From assembly GCF_019430905.1 (NCBI RefSeq), contig NZ_JAHYCA010000001.1, positions 124,001-188,000 of the forward strand: 64,000 nt of DNA. The letters are read 5' to 3'. Within the stretch, counting starts at the first letter, position 1. Each line of letters starts with the position of its first letter. Under the pieces are notes generated by a model. The model ran no database searches. It had not been told where the DNA came from and saw only the letters and a program-made list of their open reading frames with translations. Made by a program: the position numbers and the translations under genes. Of the stretch, positions 29,247 to 38,594 are shown piece by piece. This DNA comes from Billgrantia antri (GTDB lineage Bacteria; Pseudomonadota; Gammaproteobacteria; Pseudomonadales; Halomonadaceae).

Positions 29247-30755
29247 CTACCTATCTTGCCAAGGCCTGGGCAGGTGTCGTCCCCAGCCCGACTCGGCCTC
29301 GACCTGAGCCGCCAGCGCCAGCAGGCGGTGCTCGTCGCCCATCGCACCAACCACCTGCACGCCCACCGGCAGGCCCTGCGTCGTCACGTGCAATGGCAGC
29401 GACATGGCCGGCTGGCCGGTCAGGTTGGCCAGTTGGGTGTAGGGCGTACGTGACAGCGCATCGCGCGCCAGATGCTTGAGCATGCCCGCCTTGAGCGCCA
29501 GCGCCGCCAAACCGGGAATCGCCAGCAGCCCCATCAGGCGCTCGTGCGACGGAGGCGGGTATAGCTCTCCCAGGCGCGGCGCCGGCGCCGCGGTCACCGG
29601 CATCAACAGCACGTCGTAGCGACGGTGGAACGCCCCCATGGCGCGTGCCGCGGCGTTCCAGTCGCGCTTGGCCAACTCGTAATCGCGCACCGGCAGGTGG
29701 CGTCCCAGGCGAGCGATGGCGCGGGTGGAGGGCTCGATCTCCAGACGCGTAACGGGCACGCCGGTCTCGCGGGCGATCCAGGCCAGGTCGGCGCTCAAGT
29801 GCCCCAGGTAGAGCGTCAGGTAGGAGTTGGCCAGACGCTCGCCATCGACCGGCGGATCGGCCCACTCGACATGATGGCCGAGCCCTTCGAGCATGCCAGC
29901 CGCGGCTTCCACGGCCTGGCGCACCTCCGGATCGAGCTTGGTGCCGAGCGGCCTGCCCAGCGGTTCACCCAGCGATACCGCCACGCGCAGCGGCTCGGGC
30001 GGGCGCTCGATACCGGCCAGATAACCCTGCTCGCGCCTGATGGGATGGGGCGAACCCTCGTCCATGCCGTTGATGGCGTCGAGCAACGCAGCGCTGTCCC
30101 GCACCGAGCGGGTCACGGCATGCTCCACCACAGCGCCCTGCCATACTTCGGCGTGCAACGGGCCCTGCGGCACCCGCCCGCGCGACGGCTTGAGCCCGAA
30201 CAGGCCGCAATAGCTGGCCGGAATGCGGATCGAGCCGCCGCCGTCGCCGGCCATGGCCAGCGGCACCAGCCCCGCTGCAACCGCTGCCGCCGCCCCGCCG
30301 CTGGAGCCGCCGGGCGAGTGAGTCGGCCGCCACGGGTTGACCGGATGCGGGAAGGTCCGCGGCTCGGTGATCCCCATCAGTCCCAGCTCGGGCGTCGCCG
30401 TCTGGCCGAGGATTGCGAAGCCCGCCTGGCGCAGGCGCGAAACCAGGGTCGAGTCGACAGGCGGCTTCCACTCGGCCAAGGCCGCACTGCCGAAGGCCAG
30501 CGGCTCGCCCTCGATCGCCATCAGCAGGTCCTTGGTCAGTGTCGGCACCCCGGCGAACGGCGCCGCCGGATCGACGCCACCGGCCTCTTGCCGGGCACGC
30601 TCGAAGCGCGTGCGGACCACCGCCTGAAGCCGCGGATTCCCTCGCTCGATGGCACGGCAGGCGGCGTCGAACACCTCCTCGCGACTCACCTCGCCGCTGC
30701 GTATCAGCTCGGCCAGCCCCAGGGCATCGTGCCGGCGGTACTCTTCGATTTCCAT
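29247..30755 (-). CDS. amidase-signature family amidase
   Basis: 502 residues. The catalytic Ser-cisSer-Lys set is visible: Lys75 in PTLTKDLL, the cis-Ser in [13 protein letters not shown] (Ser151/152), and the nucleophile Ser in [11 protein letters not shown] (about 175). The family hydrolyses amides of many kinds; the N-terminal [18 protein letters not shown] and overall length match 6-aminohexanoate-cyclic-dimer-hydrolase-like amidases, but the substrate cannot be read from sequence. GatA is unlikely because no gatB/gatC is adjacent. It ends 35 bp before cmoM on the same strand. Confidence 0.85.
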   Translation of the reverse strand: MEIEEYRRHDALGLAELIRSGEVSREEVFDAACRAIERGNPRLQAVVRTRFERARQEAGGVDPAAPFAGVPTLTKDLLMAIEGEPLAFGSAALAEWKPPVDSTLVSRLRQAGFAILGQTATPELGLMGITEPRTFPHPVNPWRPTHSPGGSSGGAAAAVAAGLVPLAMAGDGGGSIRIPASYCGLFGLKPSRGRVPQGPLHAEVWQGAVVEHAVTRSVRDSAALLDAINGMDEGSPHPIRREQGYLAGIERPPEPLRVAVSLGEPLGRPLGTKLDPEVRQAVEAAAGMLEGLGHHVEWADPPVDGERLANSYLTLYLGHLSADLAWIARETGVPVTRLEIEPSTRAIARLGRHLPVRDYELAKRDWNAAARAMGAFHRRYDVLLMPVTAAPAPRLGELYPPPSHERLMGLLAIPGLAALALKAGMLKHLARDALSRTPYTQLANLTGQPAMSLPLHVTTQGLPVGVQVVGAMGDEHRLLALAAQVEAESGWGRHLPRPWQDR

Positions 30756-30833
30756 GCGCGCTTCCAGCTACTGAGGACAGGCTCGATGATGGCCGCACGA
30801 CTCCCGGCTTGGCAACACACGCAGGGCAAGCGG

Positions 30834-30862
30834 TTTATCTCGCTGCCACAAGCGCTTATAAT
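30834..30862 (+). promoter_or_regulatory. promoter of tRNA-Arg
   Basis: A perfect -10 TATAAT (30857-30862) lies 13 bp before the tRNA, with TTTATC (30834-30839) 17 bp upstream as a fair -35. The region between -10 and +1 is GC-rich (GCGCAGCCGTGCG), as expected of a stringent-type discriminator at stable-RNA promoters. Confidence 0.75.
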
Positions 30863-30875
30863 GCGCAGCCGTGCG

Positions 30876-30952
30876 GCCCCCATAGCTCAGCTGGATAGAG
30901 CGTCCCCCTCCTAAGGGGAAGGTCCCAGGTTCGAATCCTGGTGGGGGCGCCA
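30876..30952 (+). tRNA. tRNA-Arg (anticodon CCT)
   Basis: 77 nt cloverleaf: acceptor GCCCCCA/TGGGGGC fully paired, D stem GCTC/GAGC, anticodon stem TCCCC/GGGGA with loop CTCCTAA, T stem CCAGG/CCTGG with TTCGAAT, discriminator G and encoded CCA. The anticodon CCT reads AGG, a rare arginine codon in high-GC genomes. A good -10 lies directly upstream. Confidence 0.97.
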
Positions 30953-31103
30953 ACCTGTTTCCACTCCCCTTCCGCGCTTCTGCCCGGCGCATCTGGCTCC
31001 GTGAAGCAAACCCTGCCTTGACGAACGCTTGCAGGCGATCGCTTGTGCTCTCCGTCGCTGGCGGCTACGGTCAAATACCCATGCCGCCAAGACGAAAGGC
31101 CAG

Positions 31104-32138
31104 ATGCCCATACCGTTCACCATTACCTCCTTGCCCATCGCCATCGTCCTGTTCGGCATCTGCACCTTGGTGATCGGTATCGTAGGGACCAGGCTGGCCG
31201 GTATCGTCGACCATCTGGCAGATCGCACCGGGTTGGGGGAAGCCATGGCCGGTGCGGTACTGCTGGGCATGGTCACCTCGCTTTCCGGCATCGTCGTCTC
31301 GGTCTCGTCGGCCTGGACCGGCAAGCCCGAGCTCGCCATGAGCAACGCGCTGGGGGGAATCGCCGCCCAGACGGTGTTTCTCGCATTTGCCGACATCGTG
31401 CACAGACGCGCCAATCTCGAGCATGCCGCGGCTTCTCTGGGCAACTTGATTCAGGGGGGATTGCTGCTGTGCCTGCTGAGCCTGCTGCTGGTCGGGCGCT
31501 TCGCGCCGGAATGGACCATCTGGCAGATTCACCCGATCACGCCGCTGCTGTTCATTGCCTATCTGTACGGCCTGCGGCTGGTCAAGATCTCCAAGGCCAA
31601 CCCCATGTGGCGACCAGCGAGGACGCGCGAGACACGCCCCGACGTGCCCGAGGAAGCCTCCTACGAACGCTCGCTGACCTTCCTGTGGCTGTTGTTCCTG
31701 CTGCTTGGCGCCAGCATCGGCATCGCCGGCTGGGTGCTCGAACGCAGCGCCACGGTCATCGCCGAAGAGACCGGGCTCAGCCAGGCCGCCGTAGGCGTGC
31801 TGCTCACCTCGGTGGCTACCTCGCTGCCCGAACTGGTAACCACTGTCGCGGCGGTGCGGCAGGGAGCGCTGACCCTCGCCGTGGCCGGCATCATCGGCGG
31901 CAACGCCTTCGACACCCTGTTTGCCGCCGCATCGGACGTGGCCTACCGCGACGGCTCGATCTACCACGCCATCCCCGATCACGTGTCGCTATGGGTGGCC
32001 TTGGCGATCCTGATGACCAGCGTACTGATCTTGGGCCTGCTGTTTCGCCAGGAGAAGGGACCCGGCCGGATCGGCTTCGAGAGCGTGACGCTCATCGCCC
32101 TGTACCTGGCGGGAATCGTCATGCTACTGGCGGGATAG
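31104..32138 (+). CDS. CaCA-type sodium/calcium exchanger homologue with altered alpha-1 repeat
   Basis: 344 residues from ATG 31104; an upstream in-frame ATG at 31029 would add 25 non-hydrophobic residues. About ten transmembrane helices form two halves. The second half has a canonical alpha-2 repeat: TSLPELVTT (Glu243) then GGNAFD. The first half has TSLSGIVVS, with Gly62 where Glu is expected, and GGIAAQ in place of the G-x-N-x-x-D/N pattern. In the CaCA family both repeats supply acidic cation ligands, so this protein may move a different ion or differ in stoichiometry. It follows tRNA-Arg and is convergent with the Crp-type gene. Confidence 0.78.
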   Translation: MPIPFTITSLPIAIVLFGICTLVIGIVGTRLAGIVDHLADRTGLGEAMAGAVLLGMVTSLSGIVVSVSSAWTGKPELAMSNALGGIAAQTVFLAFADIVHRRANLEHAAASLGNLIQGGLLLCLLSLLLVGRFAPEWTIWQIHPITPLLFIAYLYGLRLVKISKANPMWRPARTRETRPDVPEEASYERSLTFLWLLFLLLGASIGIAGWVLERSATVIAEETGLSQAAVGVLLTSVATSLPELVTTVAAVRQGALTLAVAGIIGGNAFDTLFAAASDVAYRDGSIYHAIPDHVSLWVALAILMTSVLILGLLFRQEKGPGRIGFESVTLIALYLAGIVMLLAG

Positions 32139-32170
32139 CCCGCGGGGAGCCGCTTTCGAGCCGGCAGGGC

Positions 32171-32878
32171 TCAAGCCGCCTCGCCTCTCAGATGCAGGTA
32201 GAGCGGATCGAACTCCCCTGTCTCCATCAGGCCTTCCCAATCTGGCAGATGGATCCGCGTCCTGGTGGTTTCGATCAGCCCAGCGTTGCGCAGCGCCTGG
32301 AAGGTGCGACTTACGTGGACGGCGCTGATGCCGATGGTATCCGCCATCTCCTCCTGGGTGATCGGCAATTCGAAAGAGTGATCCTCGACCAGCCCCACCG
32401 CCCTCAGGCGTATCAATAGCTCACAGAGCAGGTGGGCGACACGGGCGTAGGCATCGCGCTGGCCGATATTGAGCAGCCACTCGCGATAGATCGAGGCATC
32501 GATCAGCGTCTCTCGCCAGAAGGCGGCGGTGAGGCGCGGGTGGTGCTCGCACATTCGCCGTGCGTCTTCGTGTTGAAAAAAACCGACCGCGCATGGGCTT
32601 ATCGAGGCGATGCTGATGTCCATGACCTCCAGATGCAGGCTCTGCAGGTCGGGGATGTCGCCCGGCACGTGCAGCGCCATGATCTGACGCTTGCCCCCCA
32701 CGCTCAGCTTGTAGACACAGGTGAAGCCCTGCAGGATCAAGCAGCACTGGTACGGTCGCTCGCCCAGGCGCACGATGTCCTGGCCGGACTTGAGCTCCAC
32801 GACCTGGATCGGTAGCTCCCGGATGGCCCGCGCCTCCTCGTCCGTGAGCGGAAATATGCTCGACAGCTTGCGGTTCAT
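32171..32878 (-). CDS. Crp/Fnr-family transcription regulator
   Basis: 235 residues from ATG 32878; the frame is open upstream but without a convincing start. The cyclic-nucleotide-binding-like beta-roll (residues about 15-130) includes the hydrophobic CCLILQGFTCVYK strand and VPGDIPDL. The C-terminal winged helix has ITQEEMADTIGISAVHVSRTFQALRNAGLIE. There is no N-terminal Cys cluster, so it is not an oxygen-sensing Fnr. The cAMP-binding Arg/Ser set of Crp is not seen. Effector and regulon are unknown. The 234-bp region upstream, before the divergent zinc-ribbon gene, holds no other gene. Confidence 0.8.
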   Translation of the reverse strand: MNRKLSSIFPLTDEEARAIRELPIQVVELKSGQDIVRLGERPYQCCLILQGFTCVYKLSVGGKRQIMALHVPGDIPDLQSLHLEVMDISIASISPCAVGFFQHEDARRMCEHHPRLTAAFWRETLIDASIYREWLLNIGQRDAYARVAHLLCELLIRLRAVGLVEDHSFELPITQEEMADTIGISAVHVSRTFQALRNAGLIETTRTRIHLPDWEGLMETGEFDPLYLHLRGEAA

Positions 32879-33112
32879 CAAGGCGTTGGCGCTGAGAGAA
32901 GGGAAAGAGGACTCGCGGTCATGGTGCGCTCCGGGCCTTTGGCTGTGGATAAATCTCCGTGCGTCTGTGCAGTGTAGTGGCGGAAGGGAGATACCGGCCA
33001 ACCGCATTAGATCGCAGCGATGATGCCTCGCATGCCACGGACAGTCACAAGACGGTAGGAAAAATTGTGGTAGGGTAAAGGCTTCCAAAGGAAGTTCAGG
33101 CAGGAGGCCCGA

Positions 33113-33370
33113 ATGTTTCAACGCACAAGGAAGGTCGCATGTCCCCACTGCAACGGTGCCAACTTCTGGCACGGCAACCCTAGGCCAACGGACGTGCTAA
33201 GCTGCCGCTACTGTGACGCCGATGTCATCCGTTACGACGAGTACGTCGAGCAGGCGGCACGACACGAGGCCGAGCGGCTGCTGGCGGAGTTCGTCGAGAG
33301 CGACATTTCACGCGACCTCGCCCACCTCAAGGCCGTGCTGGCGACGCCCGAGCAGAGACCGTGCCAGTGA
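33113..33370 (+). CDS. small zinc-ribbon protein, unknown function
   Basis: 85 residues, preceded by AGGAGG 6 bases before the ATG. Two CxxC knuckles (CPHC at 10-13 and CRYC at 31-34) form a likely zinc ribbon. The rest is an amphipathic helix rich in Glu/Arg (YVEQAARHEAERLLAEFVES). I recognise no family. It could be a nucleic-acid or protein-binding adaptor. It is a free-standing transcription unit: a strong hairpin plus T-rich tail lies 43 bp after the stop. Confidence 0.7.
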   Translation: MFQRTRKVACPHCNGANFWHGNPRPTDVLSCRYCDADVIRYDEYVEQAARHEAERLLAEFVESDISRDLAHLKAVLATPEQRPCQ

Positions 33371-33412
33371 GTAGACATATTGTCCGAGGCGACTGAGCCC
33401 ATCTCATCGAAG

Positions 33413-33442
33413 CGGCCACCCCATCGGGTGGCCGTTTCGTTT
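33413..33442 (+). terminator. rho-independent terminator of the zinc-ribbon gene
   Basis: A 9-bp GC-rich stem (33413-33421 with 33426-33434), a CATC loop, then TTTCGTTT. Position just after the 33113-33370 gene and plus-strand T tail fit a terminator. Confidence 0.85.
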
Positions 33443-33558
33443 GCGCACTTCTTGTCCGTGAGGCGAATCGGAAGGCTTCGGCTCCGCCCTGCTACCAGCG
33501 CGGTGTCCCAATCAGGAAGAACCAGCATAGTGGCCGGAACGCAGCAAATCGCAGGCGC

Positions 33559-33585
33559 AAAAAAACCGGCCCCGAAGGGCCGGTT
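33559..33585 (-). terminator. rho-independent terminator of the porin gene
   Basis: On the minus strand a CCGGCCC/GGGCCGG stem closes a UUCG tetraloop and is followed by seven Ts (33559-33565 on the plus strand read A). It lies about 55 bp past the porin stop. Confidence 0.93.
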
Positions 33586-33639
33586 CTATCGTCGAGTGAA
33601 TCGACGTAGCTTGCTGTCCTTGCTGGACGGCGGGCTCGC

Positions 33640-34746
33640 TTAGAAGTGGTAGCGAGCGCCGGTCAGCCAGTACATGTCGTCGCCGTCGGCAACGTCGACA
33701 TCGGGATCGGTGACTGATACATCGATGTCAGGCTGGTCGCCCTGGTACAGCTCGAGGAAGACGTCAAAGTTGCTGGAGACCTTGTAGTAGGCACCGGCAG
33801 CCCAGGCGGTACGATCATCCCAGCCGTTGTCTGCATCTTCGTTGTCAACACTAACGTTATAAACGTCAGCGTTGAAGGCCCACTGACCCATGGCGTAGGT
33901 CATACCCAGGCCCCAGGTGTCAAAGCCATCGAAGTCTTCGGCATCACCACCAGCTTCAAGGGCAGCATCATTGCTGTCGCGAGTTTCGTAACCGAGGCGA
34001 GCGGAGAAGTTGTCAGTGAAGGCGTAGGAAGCGGTAGCCCCGTAGAGCACCTCGCCAGAACCACCAGCACGGCCGTCCTCGTCATCGACATAGCCCAGCG
34101 CCAGGCGCAGCGGGCCAGTCTCGTACTTCACGCCACCCTGGGTAACGATCTCGTCGTCCCCATTGGTTTCGATTTCAGCGTTTGTCTCGCCGCGCTCGCT
34201 GTAATGCTTAGCGGAAAGGAAAGCCTGGAAGCCGCTCAGGTTCGGGGTGATATAGCCCACGGAGTCACCACGGGCCTGGTAGCCGCCACCAACTCCTTCG
34301 GTCAGGTTGAGACCTTGGTCGATGTAGACATCGAACGGAGCGGCAACGTGGCTGTTGTAGAAGCTGTCGTAGTTACCGGCCATCACGGTACCGAAGCTGG
34401 CGCTCTCGAGGCCGATATAGCTGTGACGCACTTCGTTGAAGCCGTTGGCGGTATTGCGCTCGTCGCCGGTGAAGCGCCACTCGACGCGACCGAAGGCCTT
34501 GAGGTCGCTGTTGATCTGGTGGCTCATGGAGATGCCGAGGCGAGAGTAGACATCGACGAACTCGGCGCCGTTGTCTTCAGCTTGGCCATTACGCACTTCT
34601 TCCGGGCCGCCGCCGGCGATACCCATGGCGATACGGCCGTTGACGATCAGCTGAGTGCCGTCCTGGTCGTAAACGGTGGCGGCCTGAGCGGCAGCGGAGG
34701 CGCCCAGGGCACCGGCAATGGCAGTCGCTAACAGTGTCTTTTTCAT
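33640..34746 (-). CDS. general outer-membrane porin (OmpC/Omp32-like)
   Basis: 368 residues. The signal peptide (1-22, AAA-AQA) has a strong ribosome site, AAGGAA, before the ATG. The mature part is rich in Asp/Glu, with alternating beta strands and short turns, and ends in the porin C-terminal aromatic YHF. Blocks such as LKAFGRVEWRFTGD, RHSYIGLESASFGTVMAGN and SYAFTDNFSARLGYETR are typical of 16-stranded Gram-negative porins. The strong acidity is typical of halophile surface proteins. It probably forms trimers for small hydrophilic solutes. Likely highly expressed: strong ribosome site and strong terminator. Confidence 0.93.
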   Translation of the reverse strand: MKKTLLATAIAGALGASAAAQAATVYDQDGTQLIVNGRIAMGIAGGGPEEVRNGQAEDNGAEFVDVYSRLGISMSHQINSDLKAFGRVEWRFTGDERNTANGFNEVRHSYIGLESASFGTVMAGNYDSFYNSHVAAPFDVYIDQGLNLTEGVGGGYQARGDSVGYITPNLSGFQAFLSAKHYSERGETNAEIETNGDDEIVTQGGVKYETGPLRLALGYVDDEDGRAGGSGEVLYGATASYAFTDNFSARLGYETRDSNDAALEAGGDAEDFDGFDTWGLGMTYAMGQWAFNADVYNVSVDNEDADNGWDDRTAWAAGAYYKVSSNFDVFLELYQGDQPDIDVSVTDPDVDVADGDDMYWLTGARYHF

Positions 34747-35155
34747 CTCTATAGTTCCTTTACTAGCTTACTGTTTCGATCGTTACTGCACGATCAGGGA
34801 TCGGTGCAGGTAGCTTGCCGGGCATGGGTCCCGCCGTACTCGGGCCGGTTCCTTCTCAGGAAGCGCCAGGGCCGGTCATGACCTCAGCGAAGCCTTGTTA
34901 TAGTCCAATGCTCGCAGGTAGAACTCTATACCGGGAAAAATGGGAACGCAATAAGAAAAAACACTGTTTTCCTTCGACGCTCGCTTCCCCGACGGAACTT
35001 TTCCCTGCCAATGCGGTCTTGGGCGCTCCCGCCCAGGGGCCGCGTGCCGCAGGCAATGGCAGTAAGTGTTGCCTGGCAGCGATGAGCCCGCACATCATGC
35101 CCCGCTGATTAAGCAGAGGCAAGCACCCTAATAAACGCTCAGGAGAAGCGAGCCT
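34747..35155. promoter_or_regulatory. 409-bp intergenic region with the porin leader
   Basis: No credible gene. The 60 bp next to the porin start is AT-rich. A near-perfect inverted repeat at 34786-34809 (CTGCACGATC...GGATCGGTGCAG, one-base bulge) would form a hairpin in the porin 5' leader, possibly an mRNA-stability or small-RNA target element. Further upstream (34930-34980) is an AT-rich patch suited to a promoter, but I cannot assign -35/-10 with confidence. Short open frames at 34815-35108 (+) and 34898-35122 (-) lack ribosome sites and recognisable content. Confidence 0.5.
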
Positions 35156-36205
35156 TCAGGGCCCCTTCGCCTGGCCGTTGTGCTTGGCCAGCAGAGCCGA
35201 GAGCTTGGCCTCCATGCGTGCTTCCGGGTCGGCCGGGGTGGCAGGAGTCGCACTGGCCGGCGCCCCCCTCTCCTTGGCTGTCGGGGCGGGCTTGGGCTTG
35301 GCCTTGCGCGGCTGGCCCCTTGTGTCGTCGCGGCCGCGGGGGGCCTTGCCGTCGCGCCGGGGCGTGGCGCCCGCTGCACGGTCACGCTCGCGCCGCTCGC
35401 TCTGCAGGCGTTCGAGCTTGCGCTTGGCATGCTCGGCGGCCTGGGCATCGACGCTGCCGGCGGGCTCGCCGTCGAGGTCGAGGCGCTCGGCGCCCTCGCG
35501 CACCGCCTTGAGGTAACGCGGCAGGTTGACGTAGCCCGCCAGCGCCCGGCGCACCAGCTTCTCGGGCCAGGGCTCGCGGGCGGCGAGGTCGTGGTGGATG
35601 CCGACCTTGAGCGGCCGGGTGTGGCCCTTGAAGAAGGTTCGGGGATAACGCTGGTACCACTGTTTCAGCAGCGCATCGGCGGATGGCGCCTGCTCGATGG
35701 CCAGCGCCCCCTGGCGCTCCCTGTCGGCAACGCTTTCTGCATTCGGCTCCGGGGTCGCCTGGGGCGAGCCGGAGGCAGCCGGCCGCCAGACCGGGGCGGG
35801 GCGTGATTCGACCGGGGGCACAGCCTCGGCCGACGACTCGGCGCCGGTTGGTGCATCGCCTGGGCGCGCCGGGGCTGCCCGCAGCCCTGCAGCTTGATCT
35901 TCCCGCGGGCGCTGGCCGATCAGTGCCGCCAGCCCTTGGGCGCGGCGCGCCGGGCCGGGAAACGCCGGTGCCGGCTCGCCCTTGCGCAGCCGCTCGCGCA
36001 GGCGGGCATTGTCCTCCTCGAGCTCGCGATTCTGCTCATCGAGCTCGCGGTTCTCTTCCATCAGCTCGAGCCGCTCCGCCTCGAGCTCGGCCACTCGCTC
36101 CTGCACCTGTTGCAGCCGTTCGCGGCAGGCGTGCAGCTCCGTGAGCGCATCGGCGGCACGTGCCTCCAGGGCGCTTAATAGTTGTCGTGAACGCTCTTCG
36201 ATCAA
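35156..36205 (-). CDS. ProQ/FinO-domain RNA-binding protein with N-terminal coiled coil
   Basis: 349 residues. Residues about 10-75 are a heptad-rich coiled coil (RLQQVQERVAELEAERLEL and onward). A Pro/Ala/Glu-rich linker follows. The ProQ/FinO domain is at about 174-268 and includes WYQRYPRTFF, RPLKVGIHHDL, ALAGYVNLPRYLKAV and a basic final helix AEHAKRKLERLQ. The tail (270-349) is strongly basic and disordered. ProQ-domain proteins bind structured sRNAs and mRNA 3' ends. E. coli ProQ instead starts with the FinO domain and ends in a Tudor-like domain, which is absent here. The coiled coil suggests oligomerisation. Stand-alone gene. Confidence 0.85.
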   Translation of the reverse strand: MIEERSRQLLSALEARAADALTELHACRERLQQVQERVAELEAERLELMEENRELDEQNRELEEDNARLRERLRKGEPAPAFPGPARRAQGLAALIGQRPREDQAAGLRAAPARPGDAPTGAESSAEAVPPVESRPAPVWRPAASGSPQATPEPNAESVADRERQGALAIEQAPSADALLKQWYQRYPRTFFKGHTRPLKVGIHHDLAAREPWPEKLVRRALAGYVNLPRYLKAVREGAERLDLDGEPAGSVDAQAAEHAKRKLERLQSERRERDRAAGATPRRDGKAPRGRDDTRGQPRKAKPKPAPTAKERGAPASATPATPADPEARMEAKLSALLAKHNGQAKGP

Positions 36206-36371
36206 ACCGGCATCCTCCCGGAAAAACGCGGCACCAGTGCTGGGCGAGCGATTCGCCGCGTTGCCCCATGCCTCCGCCTAGTGTGTGTCACAAGCGAGGC
36301 GCTGACAAACCATCCGTTGAATGGAACGTTTTCGCCCGTCAAGACCGGCCGAAAGGCCCGGCGCAGCCAGC

Positions 36372-36890
36372 CTAGCGGCGACGATACTCGACGAAGCTGA
36401 ACGCCGGCTGGCCCGGGTTGGGCAACCCCGGCACCCGCTGCACTTCCTCCCATTCGCGCTCGTCGAGCGCAGGAAAGCGGGCGTCGCCCTCCACCTCGAC
36501 GTCCACCTCGGTCAAATAGACGCGACTGGCATGCGGCAACGCCTGGGCGTAGATCTCGCCGCCGCCCATCACCATGATCTCCTCGGCGGCGTCGATGGTG
36601 GCCTGCTGGTCGGCCAGGAACAGCGCCGACTCCAAGTCGTGGCAGACGCGCACGCCGTCGTGCTGGAAGCTGTCGTCGCGGGTGACCACGATATTGAGCC
36701 GTCCGGGCAGCGGCCGGCCGATGGAGGCGAAGGTCTTGCGCCCCATGATCAGCGGCTTGGCCTGGGTCATGCGCTTGAAGAACTTGAGGTCCTCGGGCAG
36801 ATGCCAGGGCAGCTTGTTGTCGATGCCGATCACGCCGTTGCGCGACACCGCGGCGATCATCGCCACCGGCACCAGGGTCTCGTCGGTCAT
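36372..36890 (-). CDS. folA: dihydrofolate reductase
   Basis: 172 residues from ATG 36890, overlapping the thyA stop (ATGA). The frame continues upstream, antisense-like, through thyA, but the DHFR fold begins here: [34 protein letters not shown] with the acidic residue in LPEDLKFF, then [17 protein letters not shown] and [13 protein letters not shown]. It reduces dihydrofolate with NADPH, regenerating the cofactor oxidised by ThyA; the coupling of the two genes reflects that. Trimethoprim target. Normal length. Confidence 0.96.
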   Translation of the reverse strand: MTDETLVPVAMIAAVSRNGVIGIDNKLPWHLPEDLKFFKRMTQAKPLIMGRKTFASIGRPLPGRLNIVVTRDDSFQHDGVRVCHDLESALFLADQQATIDAAEEIMVMGGGEIYAQALPHASRVYLTEVDVEVEGDARFPALDEREWEEVQRVPGLPNPGQPAFSFVEYRRR

Positions 36891-37711
36891 ACCGCTACCT
36901 CGGCCTTGATATGGGGGTGGGGGTCGTAGCCCTCGATGGCGATATGCTCGAAGCGGAAGTCGAACAGCGAATCGACGTTCGGGTCGAGCACCAGTCGCGG
37001 CGCCGGGCGCGGCGTGCGCGACAGCTGCAGCTCGGCCTGTTCCAGATGATTCAGGTAGAGATGCGCGTCGCCCAGGGTGTGCACGAAATCGCCTGGCTCG
37101 AGCCCCGACACCTGGGCGATCATGCGGGTCAGCAGCGCATAGCTGGCAATGTTGAACGGCACGCCGAGGAAGATATCGGCGCTGCGCTGATAGAGCTGAC
37201 AGGAGAGCTTGCCCTGCGCCACGTGGAACTGGAACAGGCAGTGGCACGGCGGCAGTGCCATCTCGTCGACCAGCGCCGGGTTCCAGGCCGAGACGATCAG
37301 CCGTCGCGAGTGCGGGTGGGTGCGGATCTGCTCCAGCAGCCTGGCGATCTGGTCGACGTGGCCACCGTGGGGATCGGGCCAGCTGCGCCACTGGTAGCCG
37401 TAGACCGGGCCAAGATCCCCCTTTTCATCGGCCCACTCGTCCCAGATGCTGACCCCGTTCTCCTTGAGGTAGGCGATGTTGGTGTCGCCGCGCAGGAACC
37501 ACAGCAGTTCGTGGATGATCGAGCGCAGGTGCAGCTTCTTGGTGGTCACCAGCGGAAAGCCGCGGGAAAGGTCGAAGCGCATCTGGTGGCCGAACAGCGA
37601 GCGGGTGCCGACGCCGGTGCGGTCGGCGCCATCGACACCCTGCTCGAGAACCTGGCGCATCAGGTCCAGGTAAGGCTGTTCGAGCGGGGGCTTGGCATTG
37701 TCATCTGGCAT
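36887..37711 (-). CDS. thyA: thymidylate synthase
   Basis: 274 residues. The catalytic Cys156 lies in [11 protein letters not shown]; also seen are [11 protein letters not shown] (phosphate-binding Arg), [40 protein letters not shown] and [13 protein letters not shown] C-terminus ([16 protein letters not shown]). It methylates dUMP to dTMP using methylene-tetrahydrofolate. It lies between lgt upstream (81 bp) and folA downstream (4-base overlap), the common gammaproteobacterial order lgt-thyA-folA. Confidence 0.97.
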   Translation of the reverse strand: MPDDNAKPPLEQPYLDLMRQVLEQGVDGADRTGVGTRSLFGHQMRFDLSRGFPLVTTKKLHLRSIIHELLWFLRGDTNIAYLKENGVSIWDEWADEKGDLGPVYGYQWRSWPDPHGGHVDQIARLLEQIRTHPHSRRLIVSAWNPALVDEMALPPCHCLFQFHVAQGKLSCQLYQRSADIFLGVPFNIASYALLTRMIAQVSGLEPGDFVHTLGDAHLYLNHLEQAELQLSRTPRPAPRLVLDPNVDSLFDFRFEHIAIEGYDPHPHIKAEVAV

Positions 37712-37792
37712 CGTTGGGCAAAACTCTGAAAGGATGATCTATAGGACCGAAGTCTACCGCCTCTCCGGCCCCCCTCCTACTCCCGTTCGGTT

Positions 37793-38587
37793 TCACTGCG
37801 TGACCAGCACTTCATCCATCGGCTGACGCCGCGACCAGGCGATCAGCGCGATGCCGAAGGCGATCATCGGCAGCGTCAGCAGCATGCCCATGGTGAACCA
37901 ACCAAAGGCGAGATAGCCGATATGGGCATCGGGCAGGCGGAAGAACTCCACCAGGAAACGGAACGTGCCGTAGAGCAACAGGAACAGGCCGGACACCAGG
38001 CCACGGCGACGCGGCATGGTCGAGACCCACCACAGCACGACGAACAGCACCAGCCCCTCGAGCAGGGCTTCGTAGAGCGAAGTGGGGTGGCGCGGCTCTG
38101 GCCCCATGCCGGGAAACGGCATGCCCCAGGGCAGCTCGGTGACCCGCCCCGGCAGCTCGCGGTTGATGAAATTGCCGATGCGCCCCGCCCCGAGGCCGAT
38201 GGGCACCATGGGGGCGATGAAGTCGGTCAGCGTGAAGAAGGCCATGCCCTTCTTGCGCGCGAACCACAGCGCCGCCAGCAGCACGCCGATCAGCCCACCG
38301 TGGAAGCTCATGCCGCCGTCCCAGACGCGAAACACCCACAGCGGATCGGCGGCCCACTGACCCAGGCCGTAGAACAGCGCATAGCCCAGCCGGCCGCCCA
38401 CCACCACGCCGAGGGCCGCGTAGAACAGCAGGTCGCCGACGTCGTCTCGGCTCATCCCGAAGCGCTCGGCCCGCAGCCGGCCGAGCCACCAGGCCCCCAC
38501 GAAGCCAATGACGTACATCAGGCCATACCAGTGAACCTGGAAGGGGCCGAGGGAAATGGCCACCGGGTCGATAGCGGGATAGTTCAT
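37793..38587 (-). CDS. lgt: prolipoprotein diacylglyceryl transferase
   Basis: 264 residues from ATG 38587, with GAGG 5 bases upstream; a GTG two codons earlier is less well placed. Seven or so transmembrane segments; the Lgt signature [16 protein letters not shown] with its essential Arg, the catalytic-His motif MSFHGGLIG, and [13 protein letters not shown] are all present. It attaches diacylglycerol to the lipobox Cys of prelipoproteins in the inner membrane. It follows the TauE-type gene by 7 bp, so the two are probably one transcript. Confidence 0.96.
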   Translation of the reverse strand: MNYPAIDPVAISLGPFQVHWYGLMYVIGFVGAWWLGRLRAERFGMSRDDVGDLLFYAALGVVVGGRLGYALFYGLGQWAADPLWVFRVWDGGMSFHGGLIGVLLAALWFARKKGMAFFTLTDFIAPMVPIGLGAGRIGNFINRELPGRVTELPWGMPFPGMGPEPRHPTSLYEALLEGLVLFVVLWWVSTMPRRRGLVSGLFLLLYGTFRFLVEFFRLPDAHIGYLAFGWFTMGMLLTLPMIAFGIALIAWSRRQPMDEVLVTQ

Positions 38588-38594
38588 GTCCACC

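Noticed and set aside
30876..30952. tRNA-Arg as an integration site
   Set aside because: No integrase nearby and no repeated copy of the tRNA 3' end was seen in the window.
34815..35108. 97-codon frame upstream of the porin gene
   Set aside because: No ribosome site, no motif, lies in the porin promoter/leader region.
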